This document shows positions 1 to 5,331 of a DNA stretch of 5,761 nucleotides, in pieces. Under the pieces are notes generated by a model, which had not been told where the DNA came from, did not search any database, and was given only the letters and a program-made list of their open reading frames with translations. The translations under genes and the position numbers were made by a program. Position 1 is the first letter of the stretch; every line of letters begins with the position of its first letter. The DNA is from an uncultured Acidobacteriota bacterium (GTDB taxonomy: Bacteria > Acidobacteriota > Blastocatellia > Pyrinomonadales > Pyrinomonadaceae): positions 1 to 5,761 of the forward strand of contig CAMLKY010000160.1 in NCBI GenBank assembly GCA_946480545.1, read 5' to 3'.

Positions 1-49
1 TGGCAACCACGATTTCGTAATCCCCTGTTTCGTGTCAAAATCCTCATCG

Positions 50-1090
50 ATGATCGATCTTCGCAGCGACACTGTTACAAAGCCTTCGAAGAAAATGCGT
101 GCGGCGATGGCGGCGGCGGAGGTTGGTGATGATGTGTTTGGCGAAGACCCGACGGTAAATCGTCTGCAGGAACGTGCGTGCGAGATCTTTGAACGGGAAT
201 CCGCGTTGTGGGTGCCGACCGGCTCGATGGCGAACGAGATCGCGGTCAAGCTTCACACTAAACCAGGACAGGAGATAATCATCGAAGAGCGAGGACACGT
301 CCTGAATTACGAGCTCGGCGCTGCGGCTTTGATCTCGGGCATCACGATTCGTCCCGTGAAAAGCATCGATGGCTCGGGCCATCTGACGTGGGATGAGATC
401 AGCTCTGCCCTGCACGTCGGCTCCGCATACTGGATCGCTCCGACAGCTCTGATCTGCCTCGAGAACACGCACAACTTTGCCGGCGGAAGCGTTATGAGCG
501 CCGCGGCCTGTGCCGACGTTTGCACGCAAGCTCACATGATCGGCTTGAAGGTGCACATGGACGGCTCGCGTATCTTCAACGCGTCTGTAGCGTCGGGCAC
601 GTCGGTCGCCGATCTCACGCGTTATTGCGATTCGGTGATGTTCACTTTATCCAAAGGCCTGGGTGCGCCGGCCGGCTCGATGCTGCTTGGGAGTCGGGAA
701 TTCATCGACGAGGCTCGAACGTGGCGAAAACGGCTCGGCGGCGGCATGCGTCAGATCGGTATCCTGGCTGCAGCCGCTCTGGTCGCACTGGAAGAAGGTC
801 CGGCACGCCTGCACGAAGATCATGAGAAAGCGAGACAGCTTGCTGAAGGTGCGGCCACAATTGCGGGAGTATCGATCAACCCCGCGAAGGTCGAGACGAA
901 CATTGTGATAATGGACGTCTCGGGAACCGGATCGAGATCGTCGGATATTTGTTCGCGTCTGAAAGAGGACGGGATCCTGGCGATCGGCATCTCGGAAACT
1001 CAGATCAGAATGGTGACGCATCTCGACGTCTCACTTGACGATATCCAAAGGACGATAGAGGTATTGCGAAAGGCCGTACTCACGCTATGA
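50..1090 (+). CDS. ltaE: low-specificity L-threonine aldolase (PLP-dependent)
   Basis: This cytoplasmic enzyme cleaves L-threonine or L-allo-threonine to glycine and acetaldehyde, using pyridoxal phosphate in the fold-type I aminotransferase fold. The protein opens with MIDLRSDTVTKPS, the family's usual N-terminus, followed by GDDVFGEDPTV. GSMANEIA, H83 (likely stacking on the cofactor), ENTHN (138-142) and HMDGSR (D171 and R174 in the cofactor pocket) follow. The Schiff-base lysine is K202 in LSKGLGAPAGS. At 346 aa it has the normal family length and all expected motifs. I chose ATG at 50 because homologues start at the MIDLRSDT motif; an in-frame GTG at 32 would add six unconserved residues. 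No clear Shine-Dalgarno site precedes either start, and only 49 nt of upstream sequence are visible. The stop overlaps the next gene by 4 bp, which suggests translational coupling. The family assignment is very secure; the preferred isomer (L- or L-allo-threonine) cannot be read from the sequence. Confidence 0.95.
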   Translation: MIDLRSDTVTKPSKKMRAAMAAAEVGDDVFGEDPTVNRLQERACEIFERESALWVPTGSMANEIAVKLHTKPGQEIIIEERGHVLNYELGAAALISGITIRPVKSIDGSGHLTWDEISSALHVGSAYWIAPTALICLENTHNFAGGSVMSAAACADVCTQAHMIGLKVHMDGSRIFNASVASGTSVADLTRYCDSVMFTLSKGLGAPAGSMLLGSREFIDEARTWRKRLGGGMRQIGILAAAALVALEEGPARLHEDHEKARQLAEGAATIAGVSINPAKVETNIVIMDVSGTGSRSSDICSRLKEDGILAIGISETQIRMVTHLDVSLDDIQRTIEVLRKAVLTL

Positions 1091-1428
1091 ACATCGAACA
1101 ACTTCGTAAATACTGTCTCGCATTTCCCGGAGTCACGGAAGACATCAAATGGGGAAACGACCTTTGCTTTTCAATCGGTGGAAAGATGTTCACCGTTACA
1201 TCGGCCGACTCGAGCGGGGGCGTGTCGTTGAAGACCACGCCGGAGAAATTCGCCGAGCTGACCGAGCGCGACGGGATCATCCCTGCACACTACGTCGCCC
1301 GATATCACTGGATCACGATCGAGGATACAAAGGCTGTAACGCCAGCCGAACTGAAGGAGTTGATCCGCGAGTCTTACGAAATGGTTTTTGCTAAACTACC
1401 TTCGAAAGTCAAAAAGTCTCTCGGTTAG
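1087..1428 (+). CDS. MmcQ/YjbR family protein
   Basis: This 113-aa protein belongs to the MmcQ/YjbR (DUF419) family, whose small single-domain members have a fold likened to double-wing DNA-binding proteins; their actual role is not established. Family hallmarks visible in order are the N-terminal CLAFPGVTED segment (about residues 10-19), GGKMFTV (about 31-37), VSLKTTPE (about 45-52), the central IIPAHYVARYHWITI stretch, and a C-terminal helix with ELIRESYEMVFAKLP. The length is typical and there is no signal peptide or membrane segment, so it should be cytoplasmic. The ATG overlaps the stop of the threonine aldolase gene (ATGA), so it is probably translated by coupling; a weak GAAAGG lies 13 nt upstream. 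The overlap argues for co-expression with the aldolase, but nothing in the sequence links the two biochemically. The family call is firm; the function is unknown. Confidence 0.88.
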   Translation: MNIEQLRKYCLAFPGVTEDIKWGNDLCFSIGGKMFTVTSADSSGGVSLKTTPEKFAELTERDGIIPAHYVARYHWITIEDTKAVTPAELKELIRESYEMVFAKLPSKVKKSLG

Positions 1429-1446
1429 ATTTTAACTCTGAACTGA

Positions 1447-2124
1447 ATGATCATCGCCATCGACGGGCCGAGCGGAGCCGGTAAATCTACGCTCGGTAAA
1501 ATGCTTGCCAAAGAACTGGGACTTCTCTATCTCGACACCGGTGCGATGTACCGGGCCGCCGCCCTGTCGGCGATATCAAAAGGAGTAGATCTCGAAGATA
1601 AAGCCGAGGTCGCCAGGATCGCCGAACAGGCCCGCATCGAGCTCACGGGCGAACCCGATAACCTCATGGTGATCCTCGACGGTCGCGATGTCTCGACCGA
1701 GATCCGCACGCTCGAGGTGGCGCAAGCGGCGTCCGTGGTCTCGACCATCTCTGAAGTTCGCCGGATCATGGTCCGTCATCAGCGCCAGATCGGCAGCCGG
1801 GATCCTCGCGGATGCGTTCTGGAGGGCCGGGATATCGGGAGCGTCGTTTTTCCGAACGCCGATTACAAGTTCTTTCTCACCGCCAAACCCGAGGCGAGGG
1901 CGCAGCGCCGCTTCTCCGAGGACAAGGCCCGCGGCCGCATCACCACCTACGAACACACGCTCGCTGAGATCAATGAACGCGATCAACGGGACGTCTCACG
2001 CGAAGATTCTCCGCTCACGATCGCCGATGACGCGATCGTCATAGACACAAGCGAGCTCGACCTGACGGAGGTCTTTGATCAGATGCTTGCCAAGATCAAT
2101 GAGACCCATGCTAAACCAGCCTAA
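1447..2124 (+). CDS. cmk: cytidylate kinase (CMP/dCMP kinase)
   Basis: Cytidylate kinase transfers phosphate from ATP to CMP or dCMP in the cytoplasm, feeding CTP and dCTP synthesis. The 225-aa protein matches the bacterial family in length and order. The P-loop GPSGAGKST is at residues 7-15, and DTGAMYR at 30-36 is a CMP-contacting motif. The NMP-binding insert contains LDGRDVSTEIR. Next comes LEGRDIGSVVFPNADYKFFL, and finally the lid and C-terminal RDQRDVSREDSPL with the arginines expected to contact phosphates. The start is the first ATG that places MIIAIDGPSGAGKS at the N-terminus, as in homologues. No good Shine-Dalgarno site is visible in the 18 nt after the upstream gene, so it may depend on read-through from the cluster. 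Many bacteria have rpsA or an isoprenoid gene after cmk; here a tRNA promoter begins 4 nt after the stop. All key motifs are intact. Confidence 0.96.
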   Translation: MIIAIDGPSGAGKSTLGKMLAKELGLLYLDTGAMYRAAALSAISKGVDLEDKAEVARIAEQARIELTGEPDNLMVILDGRDVSTEIRTLEVAQAASVVSTISEVRRIMVRHQRQIGSRDPRGCVLEGRDIGSVVFPNADYKFFLTAKPEARAQRRFSEDKARGRITTYEHTLAEINERDQRDVSREDSPLTIADDAIVIDTSELDLTEVFDQMLAKINETHAKPA

Positions 2125-2127
2125 AGT

Positions 2128-2156
2128 TTGACTTGTCCCAACCCAGTAGCTAAGAT
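2128..2156 (+). promoter_or_regulatory. sigma70-type promoter for the tRNA genes
   Basis: TTGACT (2128-2133) and TAAGAT (2151-2156) are separated by exactly 17 nt. They match the housekeeping -35 and -10 hexamers at 5 of 6 and 4 of 6 positions. Initiation would fall near 2163, about 14 nt before the mature 5' end of tRNA-Arg, which is a usual leader length for a tRNA transcript. The element starts 4 nt after the cmk stop codon. It is inferred from sequence alone. Confidence 0.62.
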
Positions 2157-2176
2157 TTTACTTCGTTTTTTGATAT

Positions 2177-2250
2177 GCTCCCGTAGCTCAGCCGGATAGA
2201 GCAACAGCCTTCTAAGCTGTGGGTCGCACGTTCGAGTCGTGCCGGGGGCG
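2177..2250 (+). tRNA. tRNA-Arg (anticodon UCU)
   Basis: A full cloverleaf can be folded by hand. The acceptor stem pairs GCTCCCG (2177-2183) with CGGGGGC (2243-2249), with one G-U pair. The D arm is GCTC/GAGC. The anticodon stem is ACAGC/GCTGT around loop CTTCTAA, with anticodon TCT at 2211-2213. The variable loop is GGGTC, and the T arm GCACG/CGTGC encloses TTCGAGT. The discriminator is G2250. The 3' CCA is not encoded (the next bases are CGG), so CCA must be added by nucleotidyltransferase. It reads AGA and possibly AGG codons. A well-formed promoter lies immediately upstream. Confidence 0.96.
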
Positions 2251-2251
2251 C

Positions 2252-2322
2252 GGATTGATTTGGGATTGCGGATTTAGGCTTTAAGGTACTAAATCCTCAA
2301 TCCCAAATCCGAAATCCCAAAT
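2252..2322. repeat. heptamer-based inverted repeat between two tRNA genes
   Basis: Two 21-nt arms, 2257-2277 and 2289-2309, are reverse complements at 20 of 21 positions (the exception is C2269 opposite T2297), with an 11-nt loop at 2278-2288. The right side is built of heptamers: AATCC begins at 2292, 2299, 2306 and 2313, exactly every 7 nt. The left side mirrors this with GATT at 2257, 2264 and 2271. The right-hand heptamer run extends past the hairpin arm to about 2322. No T-tract follows, so it is not a standard terminator. It fills nearly all of the 80-nt spacer between tRNA-Arg and tRNA-His and would fold into a long hairpin if the two are co-transcribed. Whether it is a dispersed genomic repeat cannot be told from one copy. 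Confidence 0.85.
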
Positions 2323-2330
2323 AATCTTGT

Positions 2331-2407
2331 GGCGGCTATAGTTCAGGGGTTAGAACGCCAGATTGTGGTTCTGGATGTCGTGGGTTCGATTCCCACTAGC
2401 CGCCCCA
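2331..2407 (+). tRNA. tRNA-His (anticodon GUG)
   Basis: The cloverleaf includes the extra 5' guanosine diagnostic of tRNA-His: G-1 at 2331 opposite C73 at 2404. The acceptor stem pairs GCGGCTA (2332-2338) with TAGCCGC (2397-2403). The D arm is GTTC/GAAC. The anticodon stem CCAGA/TCTGG encloses TTGTGGT, with anticodon GTG at 2365-2367. The variable loop is ATGTC, and the T arm GTGGG/CCCAC encloses TTCGATT. CCA is present in the DNA at 2405-2407, unlike the neighbouring tRNA-Arg. No separate promoter is apparent in the spacer, so processing from a shared precursor with tRNA-Arg is likely. Confidence 0.96.
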
Positions 2408-2434
2408 CTCCTCATTGATACTTCGCGAAAATCT

Positions 2435-2464
2435 CTGGTATTTATTTCCTCGAGTACATATAAT
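2435..2464 (+). promoter_or_regulatory. possible promoter for the S8 protease gene
   Basis: A perfect TATAAT sits at 2459-2464, in the gap between tRNA-His and the protease gene. The best -35 candidate is poor: CTGGTA at 2435-2440, 18 nt upstream, matching 3 of 6. The -10 is flanked by inverted pentamers CTCGA (2449-2453) and TCGAG (2464-2468), which could be an operator but are short. Initiation near 2471 would give a leader of about 30 nt to ATG 2502 or about 60 nt to ATG 2532. Confidence 0.4.
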
Positions 2465-2531
2465 CGAGTGTCTTTTTAGGTAACTCGCAAGCACCGTTGG
2501 AATGACTGGTGCGATTTTCCATTCAAACCAT

Positions 2532-4076
2532 ATGCGCCGTAGTTTGCAATCGATCGCCATCTCGCTCGCTTTAATGTTGATGACCGCCTCGGCGCTGCTC
2601 GCACAGCAGAGAGGTGAGAAGTTCGTTGTCGACGAAGTGTTGATAAAGGTCGACGCGTCGGAGCGTGCAAAGGATTCGGAACGCAAGCTGTCGGACTCGG
2701 GAGCTCGCTCGCTCGAAGAATTTGCTTCCCTGGGATGGCGGCGCATAAAACTGCCGGCGGGAATGTCTGTGAACGAGGCGATCGAGCAGTACCAGAAGCT
2801 TCCGGGCGTGGTCGCGGTCCAGCCAAACTTCTACTACCAGCTTCTGGCTACGCCGAACGACGTCGATTTCAATAGCGGGCTTCTATATGGGATGACGAAG
2901 ATCGGTGCTCCGCAGGCGTGGGACCTCAGTACCGGAAGCTCGAGCGTCGTCGTGGCGAATATTGACACCGGAATGCGGTATACGCACGAGGACCTGGCCG
3001 CAAATATCTGGACGAACTCAGGCGAGATCGCCGGCAATGGCGTGGACGATGATAACAACGGTTTCATCGACGATTTCTATGGCTGGGACTTCCGCTACAA
3101 CGATTCGGATCCGATCGACCAGAACGGTCACGGTACGCATACCGCGGGAACTATCGGTGCGGTAGGCAACAACATGTTGGGCGTCGTAGGCGTCAACTGG
3201 ACGGTGAAGCTGATGACCATAAAGATCTACAGCCCGTCCGGCACCGATACCACATCGGCGATGCTGATCGCCGCTTACCAGTACGTTCTGATGATGAAGA
3301 ATCGGGGCGTCAACATTCGCGTCACGAACAATTCATACGGCGGATGTAACGAGGCCTGCGGCTATGACCAGGCGACAAAGGATGCGATCGATGCCCTCGG
3401 CAATGCGAACATCCTGAACGTTTTCGCGGCCGGCAACTCAGGTACGAACAACGATACGAACCCGTTCTACCCGGCAAGCTACACTTCGCCCAGCATCCTG
3501 TCGGTCGGCGGATCGAATTCGTCTGACGCACGGGTTTACAACTACGGTGCGACGACGGTCGACCTTGCGGCTCCGGCGGTAAGTATCCGCAGTACGACAA
3601 ACACGTCGAACTCGAGCTACGGAAATCTCAGCGGCACGTCGATGGCCTCGCCGCACGCCGCCGGTGCGGCCGCGCTGCTTTCGGCCTATAACCCGGCACT
3701 GTCGCCGGCGTCGCTAAAGGCCACCCTGATGAACACTGTGGATGTGCTTCCAGCCTTCAACGGTTTCAACCGGACGGGTGGGCGATTGAATGTGGGCCGT
3801 GCTCTTACCGACCAGACCGTATGCACTTTCAACCTTTCGAATCAGGCGATCACGGCCCGGACGAAGGGCGGTCAATTCACGATCGACATTACTGCGGCCC
3901 AGAACTGCGATTATTCGGTCAAGAGCAATGCGAACTGGATCAAGGTACTCGGCTCGAACGTTGGGAGCGGAAATGGAACCGTGAGTTTTTGGGTCGGGTT
4001 TAACCGGTCGATCTCAAGGGTTGGGACGATAACGATAGGTGGGCAAAACGTGACCGTAACTCAGTCAAGAAACTGA
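2532..4076 (+). CDS. secreted S8 subtilisin-like serine protease with C-terminal BACON-like domain
   Basis: This is a predicted exported endopeptidase of the subtilase (S8) family, 514 aa from ATG 2532. Residues 1-24 form a signal peptide (MRRSLQ, a hydrophobic core, then ALLA before QQ). Residues about 30-105 resemble an S8 propeptide (FVVDEVLIKV, then GVVAVQPNFYYQLL). The catalytic domain follows: D145 in NIDTG, an Asp/Asn-rich insert (GNGVDDDNNGFIDD) that often binds calcium in such enzymes, H200 in GHGTHTAG, oxyanion N302 in AAGNSG and S370 in SGTSMASPHAAG. C272 and C276 could form a disulfide. Residues about 431-514 form a beta-rich BACON-like module (C431, C459, NANWIKV, GNGTVSFWV, GTITIGGQNVTVTQ), perhaps for substrate or cell-surface binding. 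An in-frame ATG at 2502 would add ten residues (524 aa). I prefer 2532 because the signal peptide then starts properly, although neither start has a good Shine-Dalgarno site. All catalytic residues are intact; the substrate is unknown. Confidence 0.92.
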   Translation: MRRSLQSIAISLALMLMTASALLAQQRGEKFVVDEVLIKVDASERAKDSERKLSDSGARSLEEFASLGWRRIKLPAGMSVNEAIEQYQKLPGVVAVQPNFYYQLLATPNDVDFNSGLLYGMTKIGAPQAWDLSTGSSSVVVANIDTGMRYTHEDLAANIWTNSGEIAGNGVDDDNNGFIDDFYGWDFRYNDSDPIDQNGHGTHTAGTIGAVGNNMLGVVGVNWTVKLMTIKIYSPSGTDTTSAMLIAAYQYVLMMKNRGVNIRVTNNSYGGCNEACGYDQATKDAIDALGNANILNVFAAGNSGTNNDTNPFYPASYTSPSILSVGGSNSSDARVYNYGATTVDLAAPAVSIRSTTNTSNSSYGNLSGTSMASPHAAGAAALLSAYNPALSPASLKATLMNTVDVLPAFNGFNRTGGRLNVGRALTDQTVCTFNLSNQAITARTKGGQFTIDITAAQNCDYSVKSNANWIKVLGSNVGSGNGTVSFWVGFNRSISRVGTITIGGQNVTVTQSRN

Positions 4077-4094
4077 TTTTTGTAAAATCTTAGC

Positions 4095-4189
4095 GTTTTT
4101 CCAACTATTGTTGACTTGAGCGCGTCTAAGCGAGCGTCCATAAGGTTTTTCCAGGTTTTTCAAGCGGTCGAATAATAGGCCAGCGTTTT
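4095..4189. repeat. T-tract repeats with 10-bp phasing upstream of the repeat-protein gene
   Basis: GTTTTTCCA occurs at 4095-4103 and 4145-4153, and GTTTTTCAA at 4155-4163. Two of these form a tandem 10-mer, GGTTTTTCCA (4144-4153) and GGTTTTTCAA (4154-4163). A further AGCGTTTT at 4182-4189 copies AGCGTTTT at 4092-4099. The T-runs begin at 4096, 4146, 4156 and 4186, all offset by multiples of 10. Such spacing can bend DNA. The role is unknown, and chance in an AT-rich gap is possible. Confidence 0.45.
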
Positions 4190-4200
4190 GATGGAATTTC

Positions 4201-4230
4201 TTGCGCTGTTCGTGAAACTGATAGTATAGT
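4201..4230 (+). promoter_or_regulatory. candidate promoter for the FG-GAP/VCBS-type repeat protein
   Basis: TATAGT (4225-4230, 5 of 6 match to the -10 consensus) lies 18 nt after TTGCGC (4201-4206, which keeps only the TTG of the -35). Transcription from about 4237 would give a leader of about 60 nt. That leader contains the perfect palindrome CCTTATAAGG (4268-4277) and the Shine-Dalgarno site. Placement after phased T-tracts is compatible with promoter activity but does not prove it. Confidence 0.4.
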
Positions 4231-4267
4231 TATCCTTCCTGGTCAATTAGCAGCACATCTGCTCGAA

Positions 4268-4277
4268 CCTTATAAGG
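4268..4277. promoter_or_regulatory. 10-bp perfect palindrome in the 5' leader
   Basis: CCTTATAAGG is self-complementary over all ten positions and lies 6 nt upstream of the AGAAGGA ribosome-binding site (4284-4290). It is too compact to make a stable RNA hairpin, so a protein-binding dyad is the more natural reading. It is short enough to be accidental. Confidence 0.25.
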
Positions 4278-4298
4278 ATTAAAAGAAGGAATATTACG

Positions 4299-5264
4299 AT
4301 GAGAGATTTTGTAGCCGCCAGTGGCAAAGCTATTTTCGTCGCGGTCCTCGCAGTGATGTTGGGCTCGTCCGCGTTTGGTCAAATAAGCCTCCGTAAGGCC
4401 CTGGACACGGATCTGGATAACAAGGCCGATTTCATGATCTTCCGTCCCTCGACGAATGTCTGGTACATCTCGCAGAGTGGCGGTGGCTTTATCGCCCAGA
4501 CGTTCGGTATCGCCAACGAGGATTTTATGGCCCCTGGCGATTTTGATAACGACGGCAAGGGCGATCTTTCGGTGTGGCGCGACACGAATGGCGTTTGGTA
4601 CCGCATCAACAGCAGCGACAGCACATTCACCGCCATCCCGTTCGGGATCACCGGCGACGAACCGGTCGCCCGCGACTACGACAATGACGGCAAGACGGAT
4701 CTGGCAGTAGTTCGACGCACGAACGGTGCAATGATCTGGTATGTGCTTCGCAGCTCTGACCAGGGCTTTGTGGCTTATCAGTTCGGCATTACGACCGATT
4801 ACGTTGCCCCGGGGGATTACGACGGCGACGGTAAGTTCGACTTTGCGGTTCAACGGCCCGGTGCTACGGCGGCATCGCAGGGTACGTTCTACATTGCCAA
4901 GACGACCGGCGGATTCGACATCGTGCCCTGGGGCCTTAGCAACGACCTGGTCGTCCCGGGCGACTACGATGGCGATCAGAAGACCGACATCGCGGTTGTT
5001 CGTGAAGGCTCGACGCCAAGCTCCAACCTGGTATGGTACGTCCGCAAGAGCACCGACGGTGGGTTGATCGCCCAGACGTTCGGCATCACCGGAACGGACC
5101 TTAACACGCAGAACGACTACGATGGCGACGGCAAGACCGATATGGCCATCTGGCGTGATACTGACGGTCGATTCTACGTTCTCCGGAGCAGCGACAGCGG
5201 CCTGACCGTGATGAACTGGGGAATCGCAAACGACTTCCCGATCGCGAGTTACGACTCGCACTAG
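4299..5264 (+). CDS. secreted FG-GAP/VCBS-type repeat protein (six repeats)
   Basis: This is a predicted exported, calcium-binding beta-propeller-like protein of 321 aa. Residues 1-27 form a signal peptide (K10, a hydrophobic core, then SSAFG before Q28). The rest is six tandem repeats: 36-80, 81-125, 126-172, 173-221, 222-272 and 273-321. Each begins with a D-x-D-x-D-G-K-x-D calcium-loop motif, followed by AVxR, a WY or FY pair, a Ser/Gly turn, and FGI or WGI. Such repeats are known from FG-GAP/VCBS proteins and often mediate adhesion or surface interactions; no enzymatic motif is present. Repeat 1 has a degenerate loop (DTDLDNKAD) and repeat 5 has Gln for the loop Gly (DYDGDQKTD). The protein stops at SYDSH, which looks like the first residues of a seventh unit. 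ATG 4299 is well supported by AGAAGGA at 4284-4290, 8 nt upstream. It follows a secreted protease gene but has its own candidate promoter and terminator. The ligand is unknown. Confidence 0.9.
   Translation: MRDFVAASGKAIFVAVLAVMLGSSAFGQISLRKALDTDLDNKADFMIFRPSTNVWYISQSGGGFIAQTFGIANEDFMAPGDFDNDGKGDLSVWRDTNGVWYRINSSDSTFTAIPFGITGDEPVARDYDNDGKTDLAVVRRTNGAMIWYVLRSSDQGFVAYQFGITTDYVAPGDYDGDGKFDFAVQRPGATAASQGTFYIAKTTGGFDIVPWGLSNDLVVPGDYDGDQKTDIAVVREGSTPSSNLVWYVRKSTDGGLIAQTFGITGTDLNTQNDYDGDGKTDMAIWRDTDGRFYVLRSSDSGLTVMNWGIANDFPIASYDSH
4404..5261 (+). repeat. six tandem coding repeats of 45-51 codons
   Basis: The repeat units start at 4404, 4539, 4674, 4815, 4962 and 5115. They differ in length (45, 45, 47, 49, 51 and 49 codons), mainly in the loop between the AVxR and WY motifs, where repeats 4 and 5 carry Ser/Ala/Thr-rich insertions. 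At the DNA level they have diverged, but local identity remains: the 17 nt at 4491-4507 recur exactly at 5067-5083, encoding IAQTFG in repeats 1 and 5. Confidence 0.85.
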
Positions 5265-5287
5265 GATCTGAACTAGTGTTAGATTTT

Positions 5288-5320
5288 AAGGGTGAGAGCC
5301 GGATGGTTCTCGCCCTTTTT
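5288..5320 (+). terminator. strong intrinsic terminator after the repeat protein
   Basis: AAGGGTGAGAGCC (5288-5300) pairs with GGTTCTCGCCCTT (5305-5317) over 13 bp, including two G-U pairs, around the tetraloop GGAT. The 3' arm runs into the T-tract 5316-5320. It lies 23 nt after the stop of the repeat-protein gene and has the classic form of a rho-independent terminator. The next start codon begins only 11 nt after the T-run. Confidence 0.85.
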
Positions 5321-5331
5321 GCTTTTCGGGA

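Noticed and set aside
1..49. Possible 3' end of an upstream gene (frame 3 reaches TAA at 18-20)
   Set aside because: Only five codons are visible before the stop, too few to support a coding call; no promoter for the threonine aldolase gene can be placed here either.
44..556. 170-codon minus-strand reading frame opposite the threonine aldolase gene
   Set aside because: It lies wholly antisense to a secure gene, is rich in Arg/His as expected of a shadow frame, and shows no recognisable domain.
2257..2309. The inter-tRNA hairpin as a rho-independent terminator for tRNA-Arg
   Set aside because: The arms are not GC-rich next to the loop, and the sequence after the right arm is CGAAATCCCAAATAATC with no T-tract. 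No separate promoter for tRNA-His is evident downstream.
4075..4100. Possible terminator after the protease gene: GATTTT/AAAATC with a TTTTT run further on
   Set aside because: The stem is only 6 bp, nearly all A/T, with a 3-nt loop, and the T-run begins 6 nt after the stem. Stability would be too low to call.
4111..4139. TTGACT at 4111-4116 as a -35 box for the repeat-protein gene
   Set aside because: At 16-18 nt downstream the sequence is GC-rich (around GAGCGTCC) with no -10-like hexamer.
4230..5261. Long open reading frame (343 codons) on the minus strand, antisense to the repeat-protein gene
   Set aside because: It mirrors the plus-strand repeats almost exactly. Its apparent repeats (such as AVAIVV and AVVI) are the complement of the Asp-Gly-Lys coding units. 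It has no signal peptide or recognisable family, while the plus strand has a Shine-Dalgarno site, a signal peptide and a terminator. Repetitive GC-biased codon use explains the lack of stops.
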